Notes under the pieces: model-generated
The model's database searches: none
What the model was told of the DNA's origin: nothing
What the model saw: only the letters and a program-made list of their open reading frames with translations
Position numbers and translations under genes: made by a program
DNA from: Vibrio mytili
Lineage (GTDB): Bacteria; Pseudomonadota; Gammaproteobacteria; Enterobacterales; Vibrionaceae
Assembly: GCF_000830505.1 (NCBI RefSeq)
Contig: NZ_JXOK01000006.1
Span: forward strand, 123,819-187,818
DNA length: 64,000 nt
Reading direction: 5' to 3'
Shown here: one piece after another, positions 20,493 through 30,640 of the stretch
Numbering within the stretch: the first letter of the stretch is position 1
How the letters are laid out: each line of letters begins with the position of its first letter

Positions 20493-22139
20493 TTACAAAC
20501 CAGCTGCAGCAAATACTTGATTTACAATATCTTGAGCTTCACTTTCAATTTGTTTTAGGTGTTCTTCACCTTTAAAGCTTTCACAGTAGATTTTGTAGAT
20601 ATCTTCTGTGCCCGATGGGCGCGCAGCAAACCAACCATTTTCAGTCGTGACTTTTAAACCACCAATCGCAGCACCATTACCAGGCGCATGCGTCAAACGA
20701 GCCGTAATAGCATCGCCAGCTAGCGTTTCTGCTGACACCATTTCTGGAGAAAGCTTCTTCAACACTTCTTTCTGTGGACCGTTCGCAACGGCTTGAATAC
20801 GGTTGTATTTAGATTCACCGTGCTTAGCCGCCAACTCTTCGTAGTACTCTTGAGGGTTCTTACCAGTCACTGCCGTTATTTCAGCAGCCAGTAAACAAAG
20901 AAGAATACCGTCTTTGTCTGTCGACCATGGCGTACCGTCTTTGCGAAGGAATGAGGCACCAGCACTCTCTTCACCTCCAAAGCCAAATTTGCCAGTGTAC
21001 AAGCCATCAACAAACCACTTGAAACCCACTGGTACTTCGCATAACTCGCGACCCAGGTCTGCCACCACACGGTCAATCAGCGCACTCGATACGAGCGTCT
21101 TACCTACTGCTACATCTTTACCCCATGCATCACGATGACGGTAAAGGTAATCAATACAGACAGCTAAGAAATGGTTAGGATTCATTAAACCTTTTGGCGT
21201 CACAATACCATGGCGGTCGTAATCAGGGTCGTTACCAAATGCAAGGTCGTATTCGTCTTTAAGAGCAAGAAGACCCGCCATTGCATATGGAGATGAACAA
21301 TCCATACGGACAACACCATCTTTGTCTAACGACATAAATTGGAACGAAGGATCAATGGCTTCACTGACAAGCGTCAGGTCAAGGTCATACGCTTTTCCGA
21401 TTTGACGCCAATAATCAATACCACTGCCACCGAGAGGATCCACGCCAATTTTTAGATTGGCTTTTTGAATCGCTTCCATATCGATAACGTTAACGAGATC
21501 ATCGATATACGGTTTCACTAAATCAACTTCAACAAACAAGTCAGAGGCTTTTGCTTCAGCAAGCGGTAAACGCTGCACTCCTTCTAAGTTCATTGCAATT
21601 AACTCGTTCGCACGATCTTCAATTGCTTGCGTTAACTCAGCTTCCGCAGGCCCACCGTGAGTAGGATTGTATTTGATACCACCATCTTGTGGTGGGTTGT
21701 GAGAAGGTGTAATGACAATGCCATCCGCTTTATCGTCATGTTTAACGTTGTAAGTCAGGATAGCATGAGAAATACCAGGTGTCGGTGTGTAGCCATTGTC
21801 TTGTTGTACCACAACGTTAACGCCATTGGCGATGAGCACTTCGACCACTGTTGAGAAAGCCGGTTCAGACAACGCATGGGTATCTTTACCAACGAATAGC
21901 GGACCTGTTGTACCTTGTTTAGCACGAACCTCTGCTACCGCTTGTGCGATCGCTAGAATGTGATTTTCATTAAACGTTTGCTTATCCGCGGTACCACGAT
22001 GTCCAGAAGTACCGAACAGTACTTTATGTTCCGGATTCGCAGGTTCAGGTTGGAGTAAAAAGTAATTAGCAACGAGCGCAGGGATATTATGAAGATCTTC
22101 CTGTTGCGCTTTTTGCCCAGCACGAGGGTGCATAGCCAT
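20493..22139 (-). CDS. pgm: Phosphoglucomutase (alpha-D-glucose phosphate-specific)
   Basis: This interconverts glucose-1-phosphate and glucose-6-phosphate. It is 548 residues, close to the 546 of E. coli Pgm. The phosphoserine loop TPSHNP contains Ser146. The metal-binding DPDYDRHG and the sugar-binding [10 protein letters not shown] follow, with the phosphate-binding [12 protein letters not shown] near the C-terminus. It lies downstream of seqA on the same strand as in E. coli, but a terminator separates them. Confidence 0.96.
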   Translation of the reverse strand: MAMHPRAGQKAQQEDLHNIPALVANYFLLQPEPANPEHKVLFGTSGHRGTADKQTFNENHILAIAQAVAEVRAKQGTTGPLFVGKDTHALSEPAFSTVVEVLIANGVNVVVQQDNGYTPTPGISHAILTYNVKHDDKADGIVITPSHNPPQDGGIKYNPTHGGPAEAELTQAIEDRANELIAMNLEGVQRLPLAEAKASDLFVEVDLVKPYIDDLVNVIDMEAIQKANLKIGVDPLGGSGIDYWRQIGKAYDLDLTLVSEAIDPSFQFMSLDKDGVVRMDCSSPYAMAGLLALKDEYDLAFGNDPDYDRHGIVTPKGLMNPNHFLAVCIDYLYRHRDAWGKDVAVGKTLVSSALIDRVVADLGRELCEVPVGFKWFVDGLYTGKFGFGGEESAGASFLRKDGTPWSTDKDGILLCLLAAEITAVTGKNPQEYYEELAAKHGESKYNRIQAVANGPQKEVLKKLSPEMVSAETLAGDAITARLTHAPGNGAAIGGLKVTTENGWFAARPSGTEDIYKIYCESFKGEEHLKQIESEAQDIVNQVFAAAGL

Positions 22140-22172
22140 GTTGACATCCTTTATCTTTTAAATAATACAACG

Positions 22173-22216
22173 AAAAAAGCCTCATAATATCCACGAAAAG
22201 ATGTACATTATGAGGC
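22173..22216 (-). terminator. seqA terminator
   Basis: GCCTCATAAT / ATTATGAGGC is a perfect 10-bp stem. On the minus strand it is followed by TTTTTT, so it ends seqA transcription before pgm. Confidence 0.8.
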
Positions 22217-22230
22217 TTCTATCAGATTTC

Positions 22231-22773
22231 TTAAATTGAACCTGTCACTTTCTCAATTAAATCGGGCTGGAATCCCATATGAGACATCACTTGTTCAACC
22301 ATTTGCCTTTTGCGACTGGTGTTGTTATTGGTGATAACCCAAAACGGTGTATCTGGAATTGCTTTTGGCTTTGTTGTATTACCGTTTGCCAACAGGGTTT
22401 CTTCATTGTCAGCAAAATAAACACGCTTACGACCTTTCACATTTGTCGCTTGTGCAAAACCTTCTGAGTCTAGTTTATATAGTGTCGATAAAACCAACAT
22501 AAAGCGATCAATCGCTTTTTTCAGATCAGCAAACTCATCAGAAATTAGCAGAGAGCGCATCTCTTTTACTGTATCTAAAGACTCAGCTTTTCCGGCATCT
22601 TTACTTACGACAATCCCTTGCGGCTTCTCCACTACAGGTTTAGTGTTCGCTTCCTGCAACTGACCATCAAGGTTTAGAAGGCGTCGCAAAATGTCCGAGG
22701 CGCTTTCACCGATATGCTTAGTTTGGCCGGCAATATAACGGTACAGATCCTCATCAACCTCAATTGTTTTCAT
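22231..22773 (-). CDS. seqA: Negative modulator of replication initiation SeqA
   Basis: This binds hemimethylated GATC sites and sequesters the replication origin. It is 180 residues. The N-terminal oligomerisation helices (MKTIEVDEDLYRYIAGQTKHIGESASDILRRLL... about 1-40) and the C-terminal DNA-binding domain (about 70-180, ending in VEQVMSHMGFQPDLIEKV) are both recognisable, joined by a flexible linker. It is divergent from ybfF across a 92-bp gap. Confidence 0.96.
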   Translation of the reverse strand: MKTIEVDEDLYRYIAGQTKHIGESASDILRRLLNLDGQLQEANTKPVVEKPQGIVVSKDAGKAESLDTVKEMRSLLISDEFADLKKAIDRFMLVLSTLYKLDSEGFAQATNVKGRKRVYFADNEETLLANGNTTKPKAIPDTPFWVITNNNTSRKRQMVEQVMSHMGFQPDLIEKVTGSI

Positions 22774-22865
22774 TCGCTTTTCACATTCTCAATGTATAAA
22801 CTCTGGGGGATTATAACGAGATCCTAGCGGATACTCCACGTTAAACCCATCACGAATAAGATAAA

Positions 22866-23630
22866 ATGTCAGCATTACTCAACTATAAGCTTGAAGGCCA
22901 AGGCCAACCGGTTGTTTTGATCCACGGATTGTTTGGCAGTTTAGGCAATCTAGGGCTATTAGCTCGTGATCTTGCCACTGATCATACCGTCATCAGTATC
23001 GACCTCAGAAATCACGGACTTTCGTTTCATTCAGATACGCACAATTACGCTGATATGGCACAAGATGTTGCAAAGTTACTCCGCCATTTAAATCTAGACC
23101 CCGCTATTATCATTGGCCATTCAATGGGTGGCAAAGTCGCGATGAAGCTTGTCGATATTGCCCCGACGCTGGTCACGCAACTGGTCGTACTCGACATCGC
23201 GCCTGTGGCGTATACCGTTAATCGTCACGAAAATGTTTTCAAAGGATTGCAGGCTGTTCTCGAAAACTCCCCCACTTCCCGTCAGCAAGCTATGAGCATT
23301 CTTGAACAGCACATCGAAATAGATGGTGTACGACAATTCTTATCCAAATCTTTATTCAAAAACGGAGACAAGATGGACTGGCGTTTTAACGTTACCAGTC
23401 TTTTCAAACACTATGCCGACATTATGGGTTGGCAACAAATTACACCAACAGATGTCCCAACACTGTTCGTAAAAGGTGGCGATTCTGACTACCTATTGCC
23501 AGAGCACCAGCAATCGGTACAAATGCAGTTTAACAATACCAAAGCCCATATTATCGCCAATACGGGTCATTGGCTACATGCGGAAAAACCGCTCGAAGTA
23601 TTGCGCGTGATACGAAAACACATTTCTTGA
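22866..23630 (+). CDS. ybfF: Alpha/beta-hydrolase, YbfF-type esterase
   Basis: This is a 254-residue cytosolic alpha/beta hydrolase. It has the HGLFGS oxyanion region, the nucleophile elbow GHSMGGKVA (Ser near 93), the acid in the GGDSDYL segment and the catalytic His in NTGHWLHAEKP. E. coli YbfF hydrolyses acyl-CoA and methyl esters, but the physiological substrate is uncertain. The seqA-ybfF divergent pair is conserved in Enterobacteria and Vibrio. Confidence 0.9.
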   Translation: MSALLNYKLEGQGQPVVLIHGLFGSLGNLGLLARDLATDHTVISIDLRNHGLSFHSDTHNYADMAQDVAKLLRHLNLDPAIIIGHSMGGKVAMKLVDIAPTLVTQLVVLDIAPVAYTVNRHENVFKGLQAVLENSPTSRQQAMSILEQHIEIDGVRQFLSKSLFKNGDKMDWRFNVTSLFKHYADIMGWQQITPTDVPTLFVKGGDSDYLLPEHQQSVQMQFNNTKAHIIANTGHWLHAEKPLEVLRVIRKHIS

Positions 23631-23744
23631 TAAAGAATTCGTTAGCAAGCATCGATTATTGAAATAACCCCTATCATCGTGCATTAACTTTACCGTTTAA
23701 CAGTGGTATAGTGCGCCAAATAATTTTCGGCATGACGGACTAAA

Positions 23745-23959
23745 ATGCTATACGACTACATGGACATGCTTGAGTCAATTGGACTCGATTTGCTTTTTGC
23801 TGCTATCTTTTTTTTCATTGGGATGGCAATAAAAGACGTGCTTAATCAAGCAATGTCCCAGCTTTTGGTCGTCGAATTGTATGGTTAGTTCTCTTCTTGG
23901 GCTGTGCAGGCTTTATTGCCAAAGGTATTATTCAGCTCACTTGGGAAGCTCAGGGTTAG
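23745..23959 (+). pseudogene. DUF2788 small membrane protein, frame broken by one missing base
   Basis: A start at 23745 gives MLYDYMDMLESIGLDLLF and a membrane helix, then stops at 23888 after 47 residues. The second half of the protein is in the +1 frame (NVPAFGRRIVWLVLFLG ... FIAKGIIQLTWEAQG, stop at 23957-23959). Restoring one G at about 23850 (CAAGC to CAAGGC) joins them into a roughly 71-residue, two-helix DUF2788 protein of normal size. The gene lies between ybfF and fldA, its usual place. The break is more likely a sequence error than true decay. Confidence 0.8.
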
Positions 23960-24012
23960 GTTAAACCCTCAGTACCATCGCCAACAACACACAATGTAAA
24001 GGTATAGACTCT

Positions 24013-24546
24013 ATGGCAAGTGTAGGTATCTTCTTCGGTAGCGACACAGGTAATACTGAAGCCGTTGCAAAGATGATTCAAAAGCAGCTAGGTAAGCACC
24101 TAGTTCACGTTCAAGACATCGCCAAAAGCAGCAAAGAAGACATTGATAACTTTGATCTTCTGCTTCTCGGTATCCCGACTTGGTACTACGGCGAATCACA
24201 ATGTGATTGGGATGATTTTTTCCCGGAACTAGAGCAGATTGATTTCTCGACCAAGCTCGTTGCGATCTTTGGCTGCGGTGACCAAGAAGACTACGCAGAG
24301 TATTTCTGCGACGCAATGGGCACAGTTCGTGACATTGTGGAAGCTAAAGGTGGCACTATCCTTGGACATACATCAACAGAAGGCTATGAGTTTGAAGCAT
24401 CCAAAGCCCTTGTTGAAGGTGATGATAGCCAATTTATTGGTCTGTGTATCGATGAAGATCGTCAGCCAGAACTGACAGATGAGCGTGTAGAAAATTGGGT
24501 TAAGCAAATTTACGAAGAAATGTGCCTAGCTGAATTAGAAGACTAA
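24013..24546 (+). CDS. fldA: Flavodoxin FldA
   Basis: This is an FMN-binding low-potential electron carrier of 177 residues, the long-chain type. The phosphate loop GSDTGNTEA is at 9-17, with the isoalloxazine-flanking segments PTWYYGE and GCGDQEDYAEYF. It donates electrons to enzymes such as radical-SAM proteins and replaces ferredoxin under iron limitation. It sits just upstream of fur, as in E. coli, but is separated from it by a terminator. Confidence 0.97.
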   Translation: MASVGIFFGSDTGNTEAVAKMIQKQLGKHLVHVQDIAKSSKEDIDNFDLLLLGIPTWYYGESQCDWDDFFPELEQIDFSTKLVAIFGCGDQEDYAEYFCDAMGTVRDIVEAKGGTILGHTSTEGYEFEASKALVEGDDSQFIGLCIDEDRQPELTDERVENWVKQIYEEMCLAELED

Positions 24547-24570
24547 ATCGCTTTTTATTAAGATGATCAA

Positions 24571-24594
24571 GGCCTCCATTATGGAGGTCTTTTT
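24571..24594 (+). terminator. fldA terminator
   Basis: GGCCTCCAT / ATGGAGGTC is followed by TTTTT, 24 bases after the fldA stop. Confidence 0.8.
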
Positions 24595-24761
24595 ATATCA
24601 AACAAAAAAGCAAGCACCGAATATAAGCAACCCATTTCAAATTTGACGTAAGAATTTATTAACCCTTTGAAGTTCGTGGTTTAATGTTTTTGACGCATCG
24701 CCTATAATGTATCGTTATTGAATTCTGTTAAATCTCTGCAGATGATCCAACGGGAAAGTAT

Positions 24762-25211
24762 ATGTCAGATAATAATCAGGCGCTGAAGGATGCGGGTTTA
24801 AAAGTTACCCTTCCAAGGCTAAAAATTCTAGAAGTACTTCAGCAGCCAGACTGCCAGCACATCAGTGCTGAAGATTTGTACAAAAAGTTGATTGATCTAG
24901 GTGAAGAGATCGGTCTTGCTACCGTTTACCGAGTACTAAACCAGTTTGACGATGCAGGTATTGTCACTCGTCACCACTTTGAAGGTGGTAAATCTGTGTT
25001 CGAATTGTCGACCCAGCATCACCACGACCACCTAGTGTGTCTGGACTGTGGCGAAGTTATCGAATTTTCGGATGAAGTCATCGAAGAACGTCAGCGTGAG
25101 ATTGCAGCAAAATACAATGTTTCGCTAACAAACCACAGTCTTTACCTATACGGAAAATGCTGTGACGGCAGTTGTAAAAACGACCCGAACGCACACAAAC
25201 CTAAGAAATAA
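24762..25211 (+). CDS. fur: Ferric uptake regulator Fur
   Basis: This is an iron-responsive repressor of 149 residues. An N-terminal winged helix (about 1-83, with the recognition helix in GLATVYRVLNQF) is followed by a dimerisation domain. The regulatory metal site includes HHHDH, and structural zinc cysteines are in CLDCG with a further CDGSC near the C-terminus. It has its own 215-bp upstream region. I did not find a convincing Fur box there. Confidence 0.97.
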   Translation: MSDNNQALKDAGLKVTLPRLKILEVLQQPDCQHISAEDLYKKLIDLGEEIGLATVYRVLNQFDDAGIVTRHHFEGGKSVFELSTQHHHDHLVCLDCGEVIEFSDEVIEERQREIAAKYNVSLTNHSLYLYGKCCDGSCKNDPNAHKPKK

Positions 25212-25220
25212 CGAATTTAT

Positions 25221-25243
25221 AAAGCGCTCAAAGAGCGCTTTTA
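25221..25243 (+). terminator. fur terminator
   Basis: AAGCGCTC / GAGCGCTT with a short loop, then TTATTTTA, lies 10 bases after the fur stop. Confidence 0.75.
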
Positions 25244-25327
25244 TTTTATCGGTTAAATACCTCACATGCCCATTTATTAGTAAATCCACTTGCGTCCAAT
25301 CTGACAGATTTACACATGCTGATGTTT

Positions 25328-25424
25328 ATACCAATCATCGTAAATACCGGGACATTCTAACTGGTTAAAATGCTCCCTAGCTATATTGTCTTTTCGGTTA
25401 TAAAAAGCTTATTTGAATCGGTAT
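25328..25424. repeat. Putative palindromic intergenic repeat with ATACCRAT ends
   Basis: The left end reads ATACCAATC on the plus strand. The right end reads GAATCGGTAT, which is ATACCGATTC on the minus strand, 97 bp end to end. Similar ATACC(A/G)AT(C/T)-type motifs recur at 33737 and 63819, and a related TTATACCGAA inverted pair lies at 39627-39703. This suggests a dispersed Vibrio intergenic repeat family. No coding capacity is seen. Confidence 0.4.
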
Positions 25425-25445
25425 GACAGCTACACGATAGATATA

Positions 25446-25474
25446 AAAATGCCAGTCGATGACTGGCATTTTTA
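25446..25474 (-). terminator. glnS terminator
   Basis: AATGCCAGTC / GACTGGCATT is a perfect stem bounded by an A run and a T run, lying 13 bases beyond the glnS stop. It can work in both directions. Confidence 0.85.
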
Positions 25475-25486
25475 TTTTCATTACGA

Positions 25487-27157
25487 TTACTGAGCTTCAA
25501 TCTTTGCCCAAGTGTCACGTAAGCCTACTGTTCTGTTGAACACTAGCTTATCAGTCGTCGAATCTTTCGAATCCAAACAGAAATAGCCAGTACGCTCAAA
25601 CTGATAACCTTTTTCCGCTTCAGCAGAGGCTAAGCTTGGTTCGACAAAGCCGTTAATCACCACCAGTGATTCTGGGTTAATAGTCGCCGCGAAATTTTCT
25701 GCTGCTGCTGGATTTGGTACAGTGAACAAACGATCGTACAGACGAATTTCTGCTGGTAAGGCTTTATCCGCAGATACCCAGTGAATTACGCCTTTTACTT
25801 TACGACCGTCAGTCGGATTTTTACCCAAGGTTTCCGAGTCATAAGTACAGAAAATCGTTGTGATGTTACCTTCTGCGTCTTTCTCAATACGTTCAGCTTT
25901 TATTACATAAGCACCACGTAATCGGACTTCTTTACCTAGAACTAAACGCTTGTACTTCTTGTTTGCTTCTTCACGAAAATCTTCACGCTCAATCCATACT
26001 TCACGCGTAAATGGTACGTCACGTGTGCCCATTTCGGGCTTGTTTGGATGGTTTGCAATGGTTAAGTTTTCCACGACACCTTCGTCAAAGTTTTCAATCA
26101 CCACTTTGACGGGATCGAGAACAGCCATTGCACGCGGTGCATTTTCATTTAGGTCGTCACGAATACAAGACTCTAACGAGCTAAACTCGATCATATTTTC
26201 TTGTTTTGTAACCCCAATACGCTTACAGAATTCTCGAATAGATGCTGGAGTAAATCCACGTCGACGTAAGCCTGATACCGTTGGCATACGAGGATCGTCC
26301 CACCCGCTTACCAACTTCTCAGTGACAAGCTGACTCAACTTGCGTTTCGACATGACTGTATATTCAAGGTTTAGACGGCTGAATTCATACTGATGAGGTC
26401 GCGCATCAATGGTGATGTTATCCAGAACCCAATCGTACAAACGTCTGTTATCCATAAACTCAAGAGTACAAATTGAGTGAGTAATCCCTTCAATCGCATC
26501 AGAAATGCAGTGAGTAAAGTCGTACATCGGGTAGATGCACCACTTGTCACCAGTCTGGTGGTGAGTAGCAAAACGTACACGATAAAGAACCGGGTCGCGC
26601 ATCACCATGAATGACGAACCCATATCGATCTTGGCACGAAGACAGGCCTTACCTTCTTCAAATTCACCAGCACGCATTTTTTCAAATAACGCGAGGTTTT
26701 CTTCCACAGAACGATCACGGTATGGACTCGGCTTACCAGGAGCCTTTAACGTACCGCGATACTCACGAATCTGATCAGGACTTAGCTCATCGACGTACGC
26801 TAGTCCTTTATTAATCAATTCAATTGCATATTCGTAAAGCTTATCAAAGTAGTTTGATGAGTAGCACACGTCACCACTCCACTCAAAGCCCAACCAGTTT
26901 ACATCTTTCTTGATAGACTCAACGTATTCGACGTCTTCTTTTTCTGGGTTTGTATCGTCAAAACGTAAGTTACATTGACCCTGGTAGTCCTGAGCAATAC
27001 CGAAGTTCAAACAGATAGACTTAGCATGGCCGATATGCAGGTAACCATTCGGCTCCGGCGGAAATCGAGTATGCACGCTAGTGTGTTTGCCATCCGCGAG
27101 ATCTTTATCAATGATCTGGCGAATAAAGTTTGATGGACGAGCATCAGCTTCACTCAT
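25487..27157 (-). CDS. glnS: Glutamine-tRNA ligase
   Basis: This is a class I aminoacyl-tRNA synthetase charging tRNA-Gln. It is 556 residues, near the 554 of E. coli. The HIGH motif is in [12 protein letters not shown]. The second signature appears as VMSKRKL, the usual GlnRS variant of KMSKS. The C-terminal anticodon-binding beta-barrels follow (about 340-550). The gene stands alone between terminators. Confidence 0.97.
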   Translation of the reverse strand: MSEADARPSNFIRQIIDKDLADGKHTSVHTRFPPEPNGYLHIGHAKSICLNFGIAQDYQGQCNLRFDDTNPEKEDVEYVESIKKDVNWLGFEWSGDVCYSSNYFDKLYEYAIELINKGLAYVDELSPDQIREYRGTLKAPGKPSPYRDRSVEENLALFEKMRAGEFEEGKACLRAKIDMGSSFMVMRDPVLYRVRFATHHQTGDKWCIYPMYDFTHCISDAIEGITHSICTLEFMDNRRLYDWVLDNITIDARPHQYEFSRLNLEYTVMSKRKLSQLVTEKLVSGWDDPRMPTVSGLRRRGFTPASIREFCKRIGVTKQENMIEFSSLESCIRDDLNENAPRAMAVLDPVKVVIENFDEGVVENLTIANHPNKPEMGTRDVPFTREVWIEREDFREEANKKYKRLVLGKEVRLRGAYVIKAERIEKDAEGNITTIFCTYDSETLGKNPTDGRKVKGVIHWVSADKALPAEIRLYDRLFTVPNPAAAENFAATINPESLVVINGFVEPSLASAEAEKGYQFERTGYFCLDSKDSTTDKLVFNRTVGLRDTWAKIEAQ

Positions 27158-27390
27158 CTATAGCACCTCAAAAATTAGTATTGTCAGAGAAAATGAAACT
27201 CTGTCACCCAACTTGGTGTTACAGAGCCTAATGCCCTTAATGATCCACAATTCTGAGCCAATAAACAACAAGAACTCACGTTAAAACGGGATTATTTATT
27301 AAGTTTTATCTAAATGTCATCAAATTACGCAAGTGATTACTCAAAAATAGGATAAGAAAACAGCGGCAATGAATGAAGAACCGTAGAAAC

Positions 27391-27417
27391 AAAAAAGGCC
27401 TCCGTATCTGGAGGCCT
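27391..27417 (-). terminator. nagE terminator
   Basis: AGGCCTCC / GGAGGCCT stem. On the minus strand it is followed by TTTTTT, 26 bases past the nagE stop. Confidence 0.85.
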
Positions 27418-27442
27418 AAAACATTAAGTGTTCTCTATTCCA

Positions 27443-29014
27443 CTACGGAAGTTTTACGTCCGATAGGTCTTCGCTTGCACCGATGGCTTTCATTTCGCCA
27501 GCAACGATTTCTGCTAGAGGACCGAGGATAACTTGAAGGTTGTTCTCACCAAGCTTCACAACACCTTTAGCACCAAGCTTCTTCAACACCTCTTCGTCCG
27601 CAACAGAACGATCTTTCAGGCTTAGGCGTAAACGAGTGATACATGCATCAATTGAAGTCAGGTTGTCGTGACCACCTAGCGCTTTTAGATATTGACGAGC
27701 TAAGTCACCACCTTTTGCCTCAGCTGCAGGAGCTGAAGAGGTAGAATCGTCATCTTCACGGCCAGGTGATTTAAGGTTGAATGTACGAATCGCAAAGGTG
27801 AACGTGAAGAAGTATAGCGCACCAAAGCCAAGACCAACGGCACCAAGTAGCAGTGGTTTCGTCGCCAGACCGTAGTTCAACAAGTAGTCAATCAGACCTG
27901 CAGAGAAGGTGAAACCATGTAGGGTACCTAGCATGTTTGCAACAACCAGTGATAGGCCAGTAAATACCGCGTGAATTGCGTATAGAGCCGGCGCTAAGAA
28001 GACAAACATGAACTCTAAAGGCTCTGTGATACCAGTTAGGAATGAACAGAATGCAACTGAGAATAGTGCACCACCTACTTGGCTACGTTTTTCCGCAGGA
28101 GCAGCTAGGTACATAGCTAGAGCCGCGCCAGGCAGACCGAACATCATCACAGGGAAGAAGCCGTTCATGAAGACACCAGCAGATTTGTCACCACCGAAGA
28201 AACGGTGTAGGTCGCCAGATTTAACGGTTTCAGTCACTTCTTTAACTGTCGCTGTGATTTCAGGCGTAACAGAATTTGCAAACTCAAACGTATGTACGTG
28301 ACCAACAGTCAGAGTTTTTGCTAGAGCAGGGTCAACACAAAGCTGTTGTAGAGTAGGAAGAGCTTGGCCAGCGGCATTTGCGCCAGTAACAAGAACTTCT
28401 TGACAAGAACCCATACCAAACCAGAAGAAAGAGTTAAGTACGTGGTGTAGACCTACAGGGATAAGGGCACGGTTTAATGTACCATAGAGGAATTGACCGA
28501 TGGCACCAGAGGTAGAGATACCGTGAGCTAAAGCGTCTAAGCCACCCTGAATGGTTGGCCATACGAGACCGCCAATCGCGCCCGCCACCAATGCAAACAG
28601 ACCAGCCATAATCGGTACTAGACGTTTACCAGAGAAGAACGCCAACCATTCTGGAAGACGTGTCGCATGGAAAGCGTTGTAAGAATGGCCGGCGATGATA
28701 CCAGCAATAATACCACCGAAGAACGACATATTAACTGTTGAATCAATGGTTGATGCGGTAGCAGTTAAAACAAAGTAAGCAACTGCACCTGCAAGACCAG
28801 CAGCACCTTGACCGTCTTTCGACAAGCCAATAGCAATACCTAGGCCAAACAATAATGGAAGATTTGAAAAGATTGAGTTACCAGCTTGTGCCATAAACGC
28901 GATGTCAAAGACATCTGGTTGTCCTAATCGCAACAACAAACCTGCGATTGGCAAAGTCGCGATAGGAAGCATCAATGCTTTACCTAACTTCTGCGCGTAT
29001 CCGAGAATATTCAC
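27443..29014 (-). CDS. nagE: PTS N-acetylglucosamine transporter IIBC component NagE
   Basis: This imports and phosphorylates GlcNAc to GlcNAc-6-phosphate. It is 523 residues: a membrane IIC domain (about 1-390, beginning MNILGYAQKLGKALMLPIA), a linker, and a IIB domain with phospho-Cys458 in DACITRLRLSL. The IIA domain found at the C-terminus of E. coli NagE is absent, so IIA must come from another protein. Crr, encoded at 63210, is the obvious donor. It is divergent from nagAC across a region with NagC-like and CRP-like sites. Confidence 0.94.
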   Translation of the reverse strand: MNILGYAQKLGKALMLPIATLPIAGLLLRLGQPDVFDIAFMAQAGNSIFSNLPLLFGLGIAIGLSKDGQGAAGLAGAVAYFVLTATASTIDSTVNMSFFGGIIAGIIAGHSYNAFHATRLPEWLAFFSGKRLVPIMAGLFALVAGAIGGLVWPTIQGGLDALAHGISTSGAIGQFLYGTLNRALIPVGLHHVLNSFFWFGMGSCQEVLVTGANAAGQALPTLQQLCVDPALAKTLTVGHVHTFEFANSVTPEITATVKEVTETVKSGDLHRFFGGDKSAGVFMNGFFPVMMFGLPGAALAMYLAAPAEKRSQVGGALFSVAFCSFLTGITEPLEFMFVFLAPALYAIHAVFTGLSLVVANMLGTLHGFTFSAGLIDYLLNYGLATKPLLLGAVGLGFGALYFFTFTFAIRTFNLKSPGREDDDSTSSAPAAEAKGGDLARQYLKALGGHDNLTSIDACITRLRLSLKDRSVADEEVLKKLGAKGVVKLGENNLQVILGPLAEIVAGEMKAIGASEDLSDVKLP

Positions 29015-29094
29015 CTTAAGTTCCCCCTATAGGATTAGATGTCGTAGTGAATGACTTATTTTAGTCGTTCAATTTAGTCATAATTAGTTTATGG

Positions 29095-29120
29095 AATATA
29101 TTTCGCCCCGCAAATTAAAA
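29095..29120. promoter_or_regulatory. Candidate NagC operator 1
   Basis: The core ATATTTCGCCCCGCAAATTA has AT-rich arms flanking a central CG-rich part (TTTCGC / GCAAAT), as in NagC/Mlc-type operators. It is on the nagE side of the divergent region. Confidence 0.5.
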
Positions 29121-29130
29121 GCTAATTGTT

Positions 29131-29146
29131 TGTGATCCTAGTCACC
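29131..29146. promoter_or_regulatory. CRP-cAMP binding site
   Basis: TGTGATCCTAGTCACC matches TGTGA-N6-TCACA at nine of ten conserved bases. Its position between nagE and nagA fits activation by cAMP-CRP when PTS sugars are scarce. Confidence 0.65.
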
Positions 29147-29270
29147 AGATTTCCCCCTTAGCGAGGGTTTTTGCTAGCGAGATCATAAAACTTATTTTAT
29201 CATACGAAAAAATGGCGTTTTAAAGTTATGATTCTCTCACTATTTACAAGATAGAATCGGTGTTATGTTG

Positions 29271-29290
29271 GTAAATTTGCGGATAATAAA
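29271..29290. promoter_or_regulatory. Candidate NagC operator 2
   Basis: GTAAATTTGCGGATAATAAA has AT-rich arms around a TTTGCGG centre and lies on the nagA side. The match is weaker than operator 1. Together the pair would allow looping. Confidence 0.4.
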
Positions 29291-29501
29291 ATGTCTATTC
29301 GCTGAGAAAAAACACCAATTAATGAACAATATTTCTATTTTTCATTGAGTTGAAACATACGCCACTAGTAAAACGCGGCTTGCTGTGTGTAATTCGTTAT
29401 CTAATTGAGTGTTGCAAACTAAGTAACCGAAGTTCAAGAGTGCCACCACTTCGATAACATTACAGACAGAATGAATTCTCATCTATAAGGACTGGCTGAC
29501 T

Positions 29502-30638
29502 ATGTACGCGCTAAGTAACTGTAAAATTTATACCGGTAGTGATGTTCTTACCGATCATGCGGTTATCATCGAAAACGACTTAATTCAATCCATTGTTCCT
29601 GCTGATCAACTGCCAAGCGGCATTGAAATAAAAGACCTCAACGGTGCAAATTTAAGTCCTGGGTTTATCGATCTTCAACTTAATGGTTGTGGTGGTGTCA
29701 TGTTGAATGATGATATTACGCCAGAAACAATACAGATTATGCATGAAGCCAACCTTAAATCTGGATGTACTAGTTTCCTACCAACGTTGATCACTTCATC
29801 CGATCAAGATATGAAAGCCGCTATAGAGGCCGCAAGACAATATCACAATAAGTATAAAAACCAATCACTTGGTCTACACCTTGAAGGTCCTTATCTCAAT
29901 GTTGCGAAAAAAGGCATCCACAGTGTCGATTTTATCCGACCTTCAGATGACGAAATGATAGACCTAATCTGTGCCAACACAGATATCATAGCAAAAGTTA
30001 CGTTAGCTCCTGAACTTAATGATCCTGAACATATTTCTCGTTTAAAGTCAGCAGGCGTTGTGGTCTCGATTGGCCATACCAATGCCACCTACGCAGAAGC
30101 GCGTAAAGGTTTCGAAGCAGGCATTACCTTTGCAACTCACCTGTTTAACGCCATGACACCAATGGTAGGACGAGAGCCTGGCGTGGTTGGCGCAATCTAC
30201 GATACTCCTGATGTTTATACCGGTATCATCGCCGATGGGTTTCACGTCGATTACGCGAACATACGAATTGCCCATAAAATTAAAGGCGAGAAGCTTGTTT
30301 TGGTGACGGATGCCACAGCTCCAGCAGGTGCTAACATTGATCACTTTATTTTTGTCGGCAAGAAAGTATATTACCGTGATGGTAAGTGTGTTGATGAAAA
30401 TGGCACATTAGGCGGCTCAGCTTTAACGATGATAGAAGCAGTTCAGAATTCAGTTGAGCACGCAGGTATCGCTTTAGAAGAAGCTTTACGTATGGCTACG
30501 CTATATCCAGCAACCGCTATCGGTGTGGAAGAGCGTCTTGGCCGAATTCGAAAAGGAATGGTGGCGAACCTAACTATTTTCGATCGTGACTTCAATGTAA
30601 AAGCGACGGTTGTTAACGGACAATACGAGCAAAATTAA
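29502..30638 (+). CDS. nagA: N-acetylglucosamine-6-phosphate deacetylase
   Basis: This converts GlcNAc-6-phosphate to glucosamine-6-phosphate and acetate. It is 378 residues, an amidohydrolase-fold enzyme. Metal and active-site residues appear in [27 protein letters not shown] and the catalytic Asp of [10 protein letters not shown] good AAGGA ribosome binding site precedes the ATG. nagC follows after two bases, forming a nagAC operon. No nagB was found in the window. Confidence 0.96.
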   Translation: MYALSNCKIYTGSDVLTDHAVIIENDLIQSIVPADQLPSGIEIKDLNGANLSPGFIDLQLNGCGGVMLNDDITPETIQIMHEANLKSGCTSFLPTLITSSDQDMKAAIEAARQYHNKYKNQSLGLHLEGPYLNVAKKGIHSVDFIRPSDDEMIDLICANTDIIAKVTLAPELNDPEHISRLKSAGVVVSIGHTNATYAEARKGFEAGITFATHLFNAMTPMVGREPGVVGAIYDTPDVYTGIIADGFHVDYANIRIAHKIKGEKLVLVTDATAPAGANIDHFIFVGKKVYYRDGKCVDENGTLGGSALTMIEAVQNSVEHAGIALEEALRMATLYPATAIGVEERLGRIRKGMVANLTIFDRDFNVKATVVNGQYEQN

Positions 30639-30640
30639 GC

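Larger units (their letters stand above)
29015..29501. promoter_or_regulatory. Divergent nagE / nagAC control region
   Basis: This 487-bp region has two NagC-like boxes about 175 bp apart (29095-29120 and 29271-29290) and one strong CRP-like site (29131-29146). The arrangement resembles the E. coli nagE-nagBA regulatory region, where NagC loops the DNA and CRP activates. No open frame was seen. Confidence 0.6.

Noticed and set aside
24547..24761. Fur box upstream of fur
   Set aside because: AT-rich sequence is present, but no stretch gives a convincing GATAATGATAATCATTATC match.
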